In this document: piece after piece, positions 27,597-36,828 of the stretch | How positions within the stretch are numbered: position 1 is the stretch's first letter | Layout of the letters: each line of letters opens with the position of its first letter | DNA from: Neptunicoccus cionae | GTDB taxonomy: Bacteria > Pseudomonadota > Alphaproteobacteria > Rhodobacterales > Rhodobacteraceae | Direction of reading: 5' to 3' | NCBI RefSeq assembly: GCF_014643735.1 | Contig: NZ_BMKA01000001.1 | Location: forward strand, 682,001 to 746,000 | DNA length: 64,000 nt | Program-made: the position numbers and the translations under genes | Notes under the pieces: generated by a model | The model's input: the letters and a program-made list of their open reading frames with translations, nothing else | Told to the model about the DNA's origin: nothing | Databases searched by the model: none

Positions 27597-27961
27597 ATCG
27601 TCGCGCCTGTTGGCTTGGTGGTGTCACGGTGCCTTGTCCGGCCTGTTGGGCTGAACAAGGCGTTTCAGCGCGGTGTTAGCGCGAATGACACGATTGGGCA
27701 AGCTGGGAGCAGGCCGCGCGCATTCGGGATGAGCCGCTTTACCGTGCTGTGGCGCCTCTGGTTGTTACGAGCATTGCAAAATGTTCTGCCGACTTTGGCA
27801 GGTGAGGCGGTGCTGCCGCTTAAATCAGTGCCGCTTGCCTCATTCATCACGGTGTTTGGCATTTATGGCGTCGGCTTGCTTGTGCGTCAGGAGACGTATT
27901 TGGACGATAGGCCGCTGTTGTTTGTCGCAGTCAAAGTGATCGTTAGCCCGCCTGCGTGCGC
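27597..27961. other. non-coding gap with repeated motif and hairpin
   Basis: This 365-base stretch separates two minus-strand genes. GCCTGTTGG occurs twice (27605-27613, 27641-27649), 36 bases apart, and CCTTGT/ACAAGG (27632-27637, 27655-27660) can form a hairpin in the leader of the ATPase-metA transcript. A plus-strand frame from ATG 27728 continues to 28034 without a ribosome site and is probably chance. Nothing else was recognised. Confidence 0.4.
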
Positions 27962-28510
27962 TCAGTGTCGGATGAAATCAATCTGCGCGCCGGTGATCCT
28001 ACTAATCACGCCACCGGTGTTCACAGCGCGATAAATCGAGCGTGGCGGGCGGGCCGTTTCGTCAACGCTGCGCTGAACCCAGTCTTTTTCTTCCATTAAT
28101 TTCAAAGACTGGGACAAGGCGCGATCGGTAATCACGCTCAGGCTCCGTTTGATGTCGTTGAAACGGCGCGGCGTCTGAAGCGTGGTCAGCACCGGCAGCG
28201 TCCATGACTTTCGAAGCAACCGCTGATCCGCCTCAGAGGATGCACGTTGAACCTGATAAGCAATTGCAGCGGCCTCTGTTCCAAGTCGGGTAAGGCGGAA
28301 CTCCGGTCGCAGCGGATGTCCATGTCCGGGGTTCCGTTCCAACAACCCGTTGTCAACGAGATGCGCCATGCTTTGCGCGAATGCAGTCCTGCTGGCACCA
28401 GTCGCCGCAAGCAGTGTCGCCTGTCGGCCTGCAACACCTGCGTGCAGGTTGGCCAAAATCGACAGAGCCCAGGCTTTGGAGGTGATATTGACAAAGGCTT
28501 CAATGTACAT
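27962..28510 (-). CDS. tandem winged-helix regulator, HxlR-like
   Basis: The 182-residue protein has two winged helix-turn-helix units. The first, about 12-80, reads KAWALSILANLHAG...TLLAATGASRTAFAQSMAHLVDNGLL. The second, about 100-170, reads KSWTLPVLTTLQTPRRFNDIKRSLSVITDRALSQSLKLMEEKDWV, which is the typical HxlR pattern (short helix, R-F-N/S-D/E-I, wing). There is no Cys for redox sensing. It is divergent from a VOC gene with 39 bases between starts, where an AT-rich stretch with AGTATA repeated is a plausible operator. Confidence 0.75.
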   Translation of the reverse strand: MYIEAFVNITSKAWALSILANLHAGVAGRQATLLAATGASRTAFAQSMAHLVDNGLLERNPGHGHPLRPEFRLTRLGTEAAAIAYQVQRASSEADQRLLRKSWTLPVLTTLQTPRRFNDIKRSLSVITDRALSQSLKLMEEKDWVQRSVDETARPPRSIYRAVNTGGVISRITGAQIDFIRH

Positions 28511-28549
28511 AAAGTATAGTTAGTATATTTTTAGACAAAAGGAAAGCCT
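28511..28549. promoter_or_regulatory. divergent promoter region, HxlR-like/VOC
   Basis: The 39 bases contain AGTATA twice as a direct repeat (28513-28518 and 28522-28527), 9 bases apart, and AAAGGAAAG before the VOC start as ribosome site. Such a compact gap suggests one operator serving both genes. Confidence 0.45.
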
Positions 28550-28927
28550 ATGGGCCTCATTACACCGGATGAAACAATTAACATCGCGTTTTCGGTCAGA
28601 GATCGCCACGCAAGCGCCAAGTGGTTTGAAACGATGTTGGGATTTAAGACGATCTATCACGCGGACGAAGCTGGCTGGTCGGAACTTCAAACCAATACAA
28701 CCGGTGTAACAATTGGTCTTGGTGAGTACACACAACCCGCACCTGGAAATTGTGTGCCGGTGTTTGGGATCGCCGATCTGGCCTCCGCGCGGCAGGCGTT
28801 AGAGCAAGCTGACGTCAAGTTTGATGGGGAGACCGACGTGGTGGAAGGCATGGTAAAGACGGCGACGTTTTATGATCCGGACGGGAATGCTCTGATGCTC
28901 GCAGAGGATCTGACCACAGGCTCCTAA
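28550..28927 (+). CDS. VOC-superfamily (glyoxalase-like) protein
   Basis: The 125-residue protein has the beta-alpha-beta-beta-beta repeat of the vicinal-oxygen-chelate fold in two halves. Conserved landmarks are NIAFSVRDRHASAKWFETMLGF (13-34, described by position) and the C-terminal TATFYDPDGNALMLAED. A Glu in LGEYTQP may be a metal ligand, but the His usually found in strand 1 is absent. The small size fits a dimer. Control by the divergent HxlR-like regulator suggests a detoxification or resistance role. Confidence 0.7.
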   Translation: MGLITPDETINIAFSVRDRHASAKWFETMLGFKTIYHADEAGWSELQTNTTGVTIGLGEYTQPAPGNCVPVFGIADLASARQALEQADVKFDGETDVVEGMVKTATFYDPDGNALMLAEDLTTGS

Positions 28928-29283
28928 CTGCCTTGAACTGAAGCGTAGTCCTAAAAAATTGCCAATATCCTTTTGCCGCCACACGCCTGTGTTCGGGGCG
29001 CAGTTCTGCGATGACCATCGGAGTAAGGATGCGGAGCATTGGTGTTTACACTGATCTCTCCCTGTCATCTATTCGACGTAGGTATGATCCCGTGCTGGTT
29101 CAATTGATTTAATGCGCAAACCTTTCATCTGAACTTGAAGGGACGGGGGTGTTCCATCTGCAGTTATCCATCAAATGTGATCCAAGTGGTTAACAGGCGC
29201 GTAACGGTTTGCAGATACTCTGAAGGGGAACCGATCTTCGGGGTATTAATAAAAAACAACTTCATGTTGGGAGGCATTCACTT
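28928..29283. other. non-coding gap before the secreted protein gene
   Basis: The 356 bases show no convincing gene on either strand. The last 20 bases hold GGGAGGC just before the ATG at 29284. AT-rich tracts near 29240-29265 could hold a promoter, but no confident box was found. Confidence 0.4.
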
Positions 29284-29796
29284 ATGGCTAAAAGCCCCTT
29301 TTTCCTTGGCAGCCTTGTTGCGCTGCTTTTATCGTCCCCTTCCTATGCAGACGTTCAGGTGCAATTTGTGGAAGGTGCGCCGAAAGACCGGTTTGTCATA
29401 GAAAATGATGGCAGTTGCGACCTTGGTCCGGCAGAGTTCACAATCGATTTCGCTGTATCAAATGCTGGCTTGATCTTTGATGTCACTGATACGGGTGCAG
29501 GTGTTGAAGTGTTCCAACCGTTTGAAGCGACAGACGGTGCGCAGCACCTCGCAAGGCTTCCGATGATTTCGGATGATGATCAACGTGCCACCCTTATGAT
29601 GAAAGGTCTGGCCCAGAACGAAAAGATTGCGTTCACCATTGATGTAGACGACACGAATGGAACACCGGAAATCATCGTTGCAGACAGTGAGATCAGCGGC
29701 ACGGCAGTTTCTTTGGTGGCGGATAGTACCACCTTTTCGGCTGTCATGGACAACGGGGCGCAAGTGTCCATCAAAACCGCGCCATGTAACACCTAA
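29284..29796 (+). CDS. small secreted protein of unknown function
   Basis: The 170-residue product has a Sec signal peptide (MAKSPFFLGSLVALLLSSPSYADV, cleavage likely after SYA) and GGGAGG 9-10 bases before the start. The mature part is acidic and rich in beta-type residues, with two Cys (CDLGPA near residue 44 and the penultimate-region CNT at the end) that could form one disulfide. No domain is recognised. It lies 94 bases upstream of the photolyase operon and could be co-transcribed, but that gap is larger than those inside the operon. Confidence 0.6.
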   Translation: MAKSPFFLGSLVALLLSSPSYADVQVQFVEGAPKDRFVIENDGSCDLGPAEFTIDFAVSNAGLIFDVTDTGAGVEVFQPFEATDGAQHLARLPMISDDDQRATLMMKGLAQNEKIAFTIDVDDTNGTPEIIVADSEISGTAVSLVADSTTFSAVMDNGAQVSIKTAPCNT

Positions 29797-29890
29797 GCTC
29801 TGATCCTGCCCCGCTCGCACAACGCTTTTTGTGGTTTGTTCGTTGTGGTCTGGTGATGGTTCTCCCTAAGTCAAAGTCAGTGGAAATGTT

Positions 29891-31426
29891 ATGAAATTAC
29901 GATTGATATTAGGCGACCAGCTTAGCCAGAACATTTCAAGCCTTTCCGATGTGGACGCGCAAAAGGATGTTGTCTTGATGTGCGAAGTCCGCAGCGAGGC
30001 AACCTATGTAAAGCACCACAAGAAAAAGATCGCGTTTGTCTTTTCTGCGATGCGCCATTTTGCTGACGCGCTGTCAGATGAAGGCCTGAATGTCCGATAC
30101 GTGCGCTATGATGACCCAAAAAACGCGGGGTCGTTGCGCGGGGAAGTCGCCCGCGCTTTGGACGACTACGACATTGACGAAGTGATTGTGACAACTGCTG
30201 GCGAACACCGTCTTGTTCAGGACATGGCTGGTTGGGCGGAAAAGTTGGACGTAGCGGTCTCCATCAGGGATGATGATCGCTTCCTGTGTAGCGCGGCGGA
30301 ATTTGCCACATGGGCGGAAGGTCGTAAGCAATTGCGGATGGAATATTTCTATCGCGAAATGCGCCAGAAATACTCCGTATTGATGGACCAAGATGGCCCG
30401 GTTGGGGGGCAGTGGAACTACGACGCGGAAAACCGCAAACCAGCTGAGGCGGGATTGGACGTACCAGCGACCTATAAGGCGAAACCGGATGCGATCACGC
30501 AAGAAGTTATCGATTTGGTTAACGCCCATTTCACGGACCATTTCGGAGACCTGACACCGTTTCACTTTGCGGTCACGCGCGATCAGGCCATTTCTGCGTT
30601 AGAAGAATTTATCGCGCGTCGGTTAAAACTGTTTGGCGATTATCAGGATGCGATGATCCAAGGTGAGCCTTGGATGTACCACAGCCATATCGGTCTTTAC
30701 GTCAATTGCGGGTTGCTGGACCCGTTGGACTGTATCGAACGCGCGGAAGCGGCTTATCACAAGGGCGCGGCCCCATTGAACGCGGTCGAGGGGTTCATCC
30801 GTCAAATCCTCGGATGGCGCGAATATGTGCGCGGGGTGTATTGGCTTAAGATGCCGGATTACAAAACCGCGAACTATTTTGATGCCGACCGTGCCTTGCC
30901 CGACTTCTACTGGAGCGCCGAGACGCAGATGAATTGCATGCGGCAGTGCATTACCGAGACCAAACAAAACGCCTATGCGCATCACATTCAACGGCTGATG
31001 GTGCTTGGGAATTTTGCATTGATTGCGGGCTTGGACCCTGACGAGGTCAATAATTGGTACATGTTGGTTTACGCAGACGCCTATGAATGGGTCGAACTGC
31101 CGAATGTCTCGGGGATGATTTTATATGCAGACGGCGGATTACTCGCTTCTAAACCCTACGCGGCCAGCGGTGCCTATATCAACAAAATGTCCAATTATTG
31201 CGGTTCTTGCAAATACAAGCCCACGGTCAAGAACGGGCCAACCGCGTGCCCTTTCAACTACCTTTATTGGGATTTCATTGCGCGAAATGAGGGCAAGCTA
31301 AGGGGAAACCCGCGGATGGGTTTTATGTACAAAAGCCTCGATCGTATGGGGGATGAAAAGCGCCAAGCGGTGCAGGACGACACCCGTAGATTTTTCAAAG
31401 CGATAGAAGCAGATGAAAAAGTCTGA
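29891..31426 (+). CDS. FeS photolyase/cryptochrome, PhrB (CryPro) type
   Basis: The 511-residue protein has the photolyase-related N-terminal Rossmann-like domain (about 1-140) and the FAD domain (about 170-500). Four Cys match the [4Fe-4S] ligands of Agrobacterium PhrB: C349, C437, C440 and C453, against C350, C438, C441 and C454 there; C353 is extra. Typical motifs are WRKQ-like [34 protein letters not shown] and [27 protein letters not shown]. The C-terminus overlaps the next gene by 14 bases. PhrB repairs (6-4) photoproducts using blue light and needs iron. Confidence 0.9.
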   Translation: MKLRLILGDQLSQNISSLSDVDAQKDVVLMCEVRSEATYVKHHKKKIAFVFSAMRHFADALSDEGLNVRYVRYDDPKNAGSLRGEVARALDDYDIDEVIVTTAGEHRLVQDMAGWAEKLDVAVSIRDDDRFLCSAAEFATWAEGRKQLRMEYFYREMRQKYSVLMDQDGPVGGQWNYDAENRKPAEAGLDVPATYKAKPDAITQEVIDLVNAHFTDHFGDLTPFHFAVTRDQAISALEEFIARRLKLFGDYQDAMIQGEPWMYHSHIGLYVNCGLLDPLDCIERAEAAYHKGAAPLNAVEGFIRQILGWREYVRGVYWLKMPDYKTANYFDADRALPDFYWSAETQMNCMRQCITETKQNAYAHHIQRLMVLGNFALIAGLDPDEVNNWYMLVYADAYEWVELPNVSGMILYADGGLLASKPYAASGAYINKMSNYCGSCKYKPTVKNGPTACPFNYLYWDFIARNEGKLRGNPRMGFMYKSLDRMGDEKRQAVQDDTRRFFKAIEADEKV

Positions 31427-31574
31427 CCTGCCGCACAAGAACTGCGCTTGTTGCGGTCTGCCGTTCGCGTGGCGCAAGAAATGGGCCAAGGTTTGGGATG
31501 ATGTAAGATATTGCTCAGAGCGGTGCCGCCGCACGCGCACGCCCACAAAATCCAGCAAAGGCAGTGCAGCATGA
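31413..31574 (+). CDS. DUF2256 zinc-ribbon protein (53 residues)
   Basis: This gene is easily missed. It starts at ATG 31413 inside the end of the photolyase gene and ends with TGA at 31574, overlapping the next start by 4 bases (ATGA). The product contains LPHKNC-x2-C (C11, C14), [14 protein letters not shown] and YC-SER-C (C34, C38), which is the whole DUF2256 signature: a four-Cys zinc-binding core around a basic WRKKW helix. In DUF2256 the family function is unknown, but it is often encoded beside photolyase/cryptochrome genes, as I recall. Confidence 0.88.
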   Translation: MKKSDLPHKNCACCGLPFAWRKKWAKVWDDVRYCSERCRRTRTPTKSSKGSAA

Positions 31575-32806
31575 TGCCGAAACCAGATCCTTCCGCAATT
31601 CTACCATCAGAAGTGGTCGCGTTTGAACCGACGCGCAAAGCCGGACTTGAACGGCTGGACAATTTTGTCGCGCGCACTGGCGCGCATTACGCATCCCATC
31701 GGAATTATGATTATGGGCCGCAGCACCGCAGCTCTGTTTCGGCCCTGTCGCCGTGGATCAGACACCGGCTGATCACTGAAGAAGAGGTGCTGAGAAAAAC
31801 ACTTGCGCACCATGGCCCGAGTGCTGCCATGAAGTTTATAGAAGAGGTGTTCTGGCGCGGGTACTTCAAGGGATGGCTGGAACAACACCCGAGCGTTTGG
31901 ACAAGCTATCAAACGGGTCTTCAGGCTGCTTTGGCAACATTGAAAACCGATGCGGTGCGTAATCTGGATTACAACGATGCAATCGCTGGGCGCACAGGGA
32001 TCGCGTGTTTTGACCATTGGTGCCAAGAGCTTGAAAGCACGGGTTATCTGCACAATCACGCACGGATGTGGTTTGCATCAATCTGGATTTTCACTTTGCG
32101 ATTGCCGTGGGAACTGGGGGCCGATTTCTTTCTGCGTCATCTGATTGACGGTGACCCTGCGTCTAACACGCTAAGCTGGCGTTGGGTTGGCGGCTTGCAT
32201 ACGAAGGGCAAGACGTATCTGGCCCGCGCCTCAAACATCGCGAGTTTTACCAACGGTCGTTTTGAACCGACTGGGCAGCTTGCGACACATGCGGACCCCC
32301 TGTACGAGGATGCAGAGCACCCGTTCGTTCCGCTGTCCCAACCCGTATCACAGGTTCCGGAGGGTTACTTGCTGTTGATTACTGCGGAAGATTGCCTGCC
32401 GGAGCAGACGCAAACAGGATCGCCAAAGGGTGTTTTGGGCCTTGTTGGCATGGCACCGCCCCGACAGAATAGCAATGTGACTGCGTTTCAAAAAACTGCT
32501 GTTGAGGAGGCGGTGAAGCGAACAGATCCAAACGGGGCTACCTTTGTGCCGACAGGGAACTGGGCAGAAACCATCATCAATGCTGCCACCGATGCGGGAA
32601 CCAAGGATGTTCTTACTCCTTGGGCGCCGGTTGGACCAACAGCATCGTACCTTGCCGCTGCACGGCCCCAGCTATTGGATGCTGGCATCCGCTTGCATGA
32701 AACCCGCCGTGCCTATGACACACTCACATGGCCACACGCCGACAGGGGCTTTTTCAAACTGAAGAAGAAAATCCCCACAATCCTAAGCGCGCTTGACCTT
32801 TCCTAG
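31571..32806 (+). CDS. photolyase/cryptochrome-like protein with reversed domain order
   Basis: ATG 31571 (MMPKPDP) gives 411 residues; the 31511 start would overlap the DUF2256 gene out of frame. Residues 50-235 form a photolyase FAD domain: [14 protein letters not shown] (55-68), [12 protein letters not shown] (89-100), [13 protein letters not shown] (161-173), [16 protein letters not shown] (193-208). Residues 262-405 look like the alpha/beta domain that in photolyases precedes the FAD domain: [75 protein letters not shown]. No photolyase-like domain exists before residue 50. Whether it repairs DNA or senses light is unknown. Confidence 0.78.
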   Translation: MMPKPDPSAILPSEVVAFEPTRKAGLERLDNFVARTGAHYASHRNYDYGPQHRSSVSALSPWIRHRLITEEEVLRKTLAHHGPSAAMKFIEEVFWRGYFKGWLEQHPSVWTSYQTGLQAALATLKTDAVRNLDYNDAIAGRTGIACFDHWCQELESTGYLHNHARMWFASIWIFTLRLPWELGADFFLRHLIDGDPASNTLSWRWVGGLHTKGKTYLARASNIASFTNGRFEPTGQLATHADPLYEDAEHPFVPLSQPVSQVPEGYLLLITAEDCLPEQTQTGSPKGVLGLVGMAPPRQNSNVTAFQKTAVEEAVKRTDPNGATFVPTGNWAETIINAATDAGTKDVLTPWAPVGPTASYLAAARPQLLDAGIRLHETRRAYDTLTWPHADRGFFKLKKKIPTILSALDLS

Positions 32807-32854
32807 CCCTAAGACCTGCCGAACCTGAAACGCAGTGAAAGATTCCGTCACACC

Positions 32855-33070
32855 ATGAAAACCACCGACGATATCCCGCCAGAGCACATCAGCGAAATCA
32901 TCCAAATGGCCTTATCTGATCATGTTAGCTTTGCTGATATTCACGCCGAATACGGAATCAGTGACAAACAGGTAAAACAGCTTATGCGATCAGAGCTGAA
33001 AAGCAGCAGTTATAAAACCTGGCGAAAACGGGTGCGGGCCTTTGGGGATCGCAGAGCTGTATATAAGTAA
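32855..33070 (+). CDS. DUF2805/TIGR03643-family small protein
   Basis: The 71-residue protein shows the family pattern: IPPEHISEIIQMALSDHVSFADIHAEYGISDKQVKQLMR followed by SYKTWRKRV. The first part reads like a helix-turn-helix (DIHAEYGISDKQVKQLMR, about 27-44), so DNA or RNA binding is possible. It is the last of four co-directional genes with the two photolyase-type proteins and DUF2256, 48 bases after the preceding stop. The function is not known. The family is frequently found beside cryptochromes, as I recall. Confidence 0.75.
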   Translation: MKTTDDIPPEHISEIIQMALSDHVSFADIHAEYGISDKQVKQLMRSELKSSSYKTWRKRVRAFGDRRAVYK

Positions 33071-33100
33071 CTGACAATACCTCAGGGGCCAAACACGGAC

Positions 33101-34114
33101 TTACATCCGATACGATCCGGGCGTCCGGTTGGTCCATTTGCGAAAGGCGCGGTGAAAATTCGACGTGGCCGAAAAGCCGTTGTCAAAGGCGATTTGTTCG
33201 ATGCTGTCTGTGCCATGTTGAAGCGCTCGGATCGCGATGTCGCGGCGTAAGGCGTCTTTAATATCCTGAAAGGATGTCCCTTCCTCTTTCAGGCGTCGGT
33301 TCAGTGTTCGTGGCGTCATCTTAAGGGCGTGGGCCGCATCAGGCAGCTGGCAGATGTGCCAGTTCGCACCGTAAAGGAATGCCCGAACCTGTAGGCTGTT
33401 TGTATGGACGCGCGATCCCGTGAAGATCCAGTCTATCGGTGCGCGTTCAAGAAAGTCTGACGCTTCTGCGGAACTGCGGCTCATCGGGCGCGGGAAAAGT
33501 TTCGGGTCAAAACATATGCTGGTTTGCTGTGCGTCGAACCTGACAGGGCAGGGGAAGACGACCGCGTAATCTGCGGCGAAATCTGGTCGAGTGAAGGCAA
33601 AGTGAACCGCTTTGACAGGCGTTTCCGACCCGCTCAGCCAAGATAAAAGCCCGTGTGCCAGTTTTAAAATCAACATGTGGCCAAAACGCTGTGGGCGGAT
33701 CGCGGGCGCGTAGGGGACCAAGGCAAGCTCGAGGGTCTCTGGGCCGCTGCGTAACTCAAGTCGAAAATCGTCTAACAACAGATTCCAGAAGGTCGAAAAC
33801 CGGTAGAGTGCGGATGTCAGGCTGCCTGCCTCGCGCAGGACGGTGACAAGATGCTGCAACGCACGGGGACGTATTGGACGGCTCCAAAGGCCCATCATTT
33901 CGTCTTGGGTTTCTGGCGCGGCAAGCTGATAGAGCTTGGCAAATTCATTAAGGGTCACGCGCTGCCTGGCAGCCATTGGACCTGATTGCAGCCCCGAGCG
34001 TGCCAGTAAAGAGCCCATTTCCTGCGCCGTGCAGCGGCCTTCCAACGCCTCGAGCCAATCCTGAATAAAGCCCGATGAGACGGTGGTGAGAGTTATCGGG
34101 TCATAGCCGGCCAT
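33101..34114 (-). CDS. AraC-family transcriptional regulator
   Basis: ATG 34114 has AGAGG 5 bases upstream and gives 337 residues; starts at 34204 and 34273 lack such a site and the last would enter the divergent gene. The N-terminal Arabinose-binding-type domain (about 15-200) begins with SGFIQDWLEALEGRCTAQEMG, and the C-terminal AraC helix-turn-helix pair (about 235-337) contains HALKMTPRTLNRRLKEEGTSFQDIKDALR and FDNGFSATSNFHRAFRKWTNRTPGSYR. It is divergent from an acyl-CoA dehydrogenase/crotonase pair and is the likely local activator of it. Confidence 0.85.
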   Translation of the reverse strand: MAGYDPITLTTVSSGFIQDWLEALEGRCTAQEMGSLLARSGLQSGPMAARQRVTLNEFAKLYQLAAPETQDEMMGLWSRPIRPRALQHLVTVLREAGSLTSALYRFSTFWNLLLDDFRLELRSGPETLELALVPYAPAIRPQRFGHMLILKLAHGLLSWLSGSETPVKAVHFAFTRPDFAADYAVVFPCPVRFDAQQTSICFDPKLFPRPMSRSSAEASDFLERAPIDWIFTGSRVHTNSLQVRAFLYGANWHICQLPDAAHALKMTPRTLNRRLKEEGTSFQDIKDALRRDIAIRALQHGTDSIEQIAFDNGFSATSNFHRAFRKWTNRTPGSYRM

Positions 34115-34225
34115 GGAAACCTCTATTTGTCGCAATCGGATATAATCTTGGCAAGAAATGAGCTTATCGGATAGGTTTGCTATAAGTAAATGACGTGAAG
34201 CCATAATTTTACGTGGGAGCCAGAC

Positions 34226-35989
34226 ATGTCTTATCAACCGCCTGTTCAGGATCTGATGTTCTGCATCAAGCATTTATCCCATTGGGATCAAGTATCTGCA
34301 CTGGAAGTCTATTCCGATTATGACCTGTCCGATATAGGAGCAGTACTGGACGCTTACGCACGTTTTTGCAGTGAACAGGTTGCACCGCTGTCTTATGACG
34401 GCGACACGCTTGGCGCACAGTTCGACAACGGGCGCGTGACTTTGCCAGACGCCAACATGCAAGCCTACGCGCGTTTTGTTGAAAACGGGTGGCAGGCGTT
34501 GACCCATCCCCCTGAATACGGCGGCATGGGGCTGCCGCGGGCCGTTGGTGCGGCGGCGGTTGAAATGCTGAACGCGGCTGATATGAGTTTTGGTCTGTGC
34601 CCGCTGTTGACCGATGGCGCAATCGAAGCGCTGCTGCTGACCGGATCGCAAGACCAGAAAGCCACCTATCTGGAACCGCTGATTGCGGGGCGCTGGTCGG
34701 GCACCATGAACCTGACGGAACCGCAAGCAGGCAGTGATCTGGGTCGTGTGACGACCAAGGCGGTTCTGCGAGAGGGGGGCAGCTATGGCATTTCGGGGAC
34801 CAAAATTTTTATCACCTATGGTGCCCATGACCTGACGGAGAACATCATCCACCTTGTGCTGGCGCGTACACCTGACGCGCCAGCCGGCCCAAAAGGGCTG
34901 AGCCTGTTTATCGTGCCACAAACCATGGTGGAGCCGGATGGCACGTTGGGCGCCAGAAATTCGGTCAACTGTGTCAGTATCGAACATAAACTGGGCGTGC
35001 GCGCCAGCCCGACAGCCATTCTGGAATACGATGATGCCACTGGTTTCCTGATCGGCGAGGAGAACTGCGGACTGGAATATATGTTCATCATGATGAACGC
35101 CGCGCGTTTTTCGGTGGGAGTGCAGGGGATTGCAACGTCGGATCGGGCCTATCAACGGGCACTGGCCTATGCGCGCGACCGCGTTCAAAGCCGGCCTGTG
35201 AATGGCCAAAGCAAGGATGCTGCCGCTATTATCGAACATCCTGACGTGCGCCGGATGCTTTTGCGGATGCGCAGCCTGACCGAAGGCGGACGGGCGATGG
35301 CCACGGCAACCGCGGGGCTACTGGATATTGCCCATCATCAAAACGATCCCCAGATGGCCGCACTGGCCGAGTTCATGGTCCCGCTGGTTAAGGGATTTTG
35401 CACGGAACGGTCCGTAGAGGTCGCGTCTTTGGGGGTGCAGATCCACGGTGGCATGGGCTTCATCGAAGAAACCGGTGCCGCGCAGCACTACCGCGACGCC
35501 CGCATTTTACCGATCTACGAAGGCACTACGGCGATCCAGGCCAATGATCTGTTAGGGCGCAAAGTGATGCGGGACGGCGGCGAAACCGCCCGCCTGTTTG
35601 CCGCGCGCATTGCCCAGACCGAGGCTCAGCTGGCCACCGGAGATGCTACCCTGCAAGCAATTGGTGCAAGTCTGACACAGGCCCGAGGCACGTTTGAAGC
35701 AGCGTTGGACTGGATGCTGGACAACAGCCGCCGCGACATTGACGCCGCCTTTGCGGGCTCTGTTCCCTTCCTGATGCTGGCAGGCACATTGGCCGCTGGA
35801 TGGAAGCTGGCCAAGGGTGCCATTGCGGCACAAGAAGCCCGCGACGCCGGAGAGGACACACCGTTCATGGCCCAGAAGATTGCCACTGCACTGTTCTTCG
35901 CCCAGCACATCTTTCCCGATTGTGCCGCCGAACACACCCGCATCCTGCATGGCTCTCGCAGCCTGCTGGACGCGGATTTTCCAGAATAA
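34226..35989 (+). CDS. acyl-CoA dehydrogenase, DmdC-like
   Basis: The 587-residue protein has an N-terminal helical domain, a middle beta-domain with TMNLTEPQAGSDLG and GTKIFITYG (FAD contact) and a C-terminal helical domain with the FAD/active-site motif LPIYEGTTAIQANDLLGRK followed by an extra AcylCoA_DH C-terminal extension of about 120 residues, typical of DmdC (3-methylmercaptopropionyl-CoA dehydrogenase) and its paralogues. The adjacent crotonase, 21 bases downstream, and the AraC neighbour support a catabolic unit. Roseobacters encode several members of this family, so assignment to DMSP demethylation is inference. Confidence 0.72.
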   Translation: MSYQPPVQDLMFCIKHLSHWDQVSALEVYSDYDLSDIGAVLDAYARFCSEQVAPLSYDGDTLGAQFDNGRVTLPDANMQAYARFVENGWQALTHPPEYGGMGLPRAVGAAAVEMLNAADMSFGLCPLLTDGAIEALLLTGSQDQKATYLEPLIAGRWSGTMNLTEPQAGSDLGRVTTKAVLREGGSYGISGTKIFITYGAHDLTENIIHLVLARTPDAPAGPKGLSLFIVPQTMVEPDGTLGARNSVNCVSIEHKLGVRASPTAILEYDDATGFLIGEENCGLEYMFIMMNAARFSVGVQGIATSDRAYQRALAYARDRVQSRPVNGQSKDAAAIIEHPDVRRMLLRMRSLTEGGRAMATATAGLLDIAHHQNDPQMAALAEFMVPLVKGFCTERSVEVASLGVQIHGGMGFIEETGAAQHYRDARILPIYEGTTAIQANDLLGRKVMRDGGETARLFAARIAQTEAQLATGDATLQAIGASLTQARGTFEAALDWMLDNSRRDIDAAFAGSVPFLMLAGTLAAGWKLAKGAIAAQEARDAGEDTPFMAQKIATALFFAQHIFPDCAAEHTRILHGSRSLLDADFPE

Positions 35990-36010
35990 TCACTCGAAAG
36001 GACCAATCCT

Positions 36011-36820
36011 ATGAACGACGTTGTAAACCCAGACAGCTATGAGCGCCTTTCAATTTCAGCGCGCGACAACGGTCTTTACGTTGTGACACTGAACCGGCCC
36101 GAAAAGCGCAACGCGCTGGATGTGGTGACAATCGAGGAGCTGATCCGTTTCTTCAGCGGCGCGCGAATGGCGGGCGTCAGGGCTGTGTTGCTGGCAGGGG
36201 AAGGCGATCACTTTTGTGCGGGCCTTGATCTGGTTGAACACTGGAAGGCCGACCGCAGCCCTGATGATTTTATGCACGTCTGTCTGCGCTGGCATGAAGC
36301 GTTCAACAAGATGGAGTATGGCGGCGTGCCGATCATTGCAGCACTCAACGGCGCGGTTGTCGGCGGCGGGCTGGAACTGGCAAGTGCCGCGCATCTGCGC
36401 GTTGCTGATCCAAACACCTATTTTGCCCTGCCAGAAGGCCAGCGCGGGATCTTTACCGGTGGCGGCGCCACAATCCGGGTTTCGGATATGATCGGTAAAT
36501 ATCGCATGATCGACATGATCCTCACTGGACGGGTGTATCAGGGACAGGAAGCCGTTGATCTGGGTCTTGCCCAATACATCACCGAAGAAGGCGGCAGTTT
36601 TGACAAGGCGATGGAACTGGCTGAAAAAGTAGCGCAGAACCTGCCGCTGACGAACTTTGCAATCTGTTCGGCGGTCAGCCACATGAACAATATGTCCGGT
36701 ATGGACGCCGCCTATGCCGAGGCTTTTGTGGGTGGGATTGTGAACACTCAGTCCGCTGCCCGCGAACGTTTGGAAGCCTTTGCCAACAAAACCGCCGCCC
36801 GCGTGCGGCCAAACAGCTAG
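36011..36820 (+). CDS. enoyl-CoA hydratase/crotonase, DmdD-like
   Basis: The 269-residue protein has the crotonase signature: oxyanion-hole residues in [10 protein letters not shown] (28-37) and DHFCAGLDL (66-74), and catalytic E122 and E142 in GGGLELAS and [17 protein letters not shown]. These positions are one residue beyond E121 and E141 of methylthioacryloyl-CoA hydratase DmdD of Ruegeria, which is about the same length. It follows the DmdC-like gene by 21 bases. If the pair is dmdC-dmdD it would oxidise and hydrate methylmercaptopropionyl-CoA from DMSP. Other crotonase substrates remain possible. Confidence 0.7.
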   Translation: MNDVVNPDSYERLSISARDNGLYVVTLNRPEKRNALDVVTIEELIRFFSGARMAGVRAVLLAGEGDHFCAGLDLVEHWKADRSPDDFMHVCLRWHEAFNKMEYGGVPIIAALNGAVVGGGLELASAAHLRVADPNTYFALPEGQRGIFTGGGATIRVSDMIGKYRMIDMILTGRVYQGQEAVDLGLAQYITEEGGSFDKAMELAEKVAQNLPLTNFAICSAVSHMNNMSGMDAAYAEAFVGGIVNTQSAARERLEAFANKTAARVRPNS

Positions 36821-36828
36821 GGCAAACT

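Noticed and set aside
26865-28034. 389-codon plus-strand frame over the ATPase gene and the gap behind it
   Set aside because: Most of it is antisense to the P-loop ATPase; the part in the gap has no ribosome site and no domain.
34274-35239. 321-codon minus-strand frame opposite the acyl-CoA dehydrogenase
   Set aside because: It is antisense to a well-conserved enzyme; composition and lack of a ribosome site speak against it.
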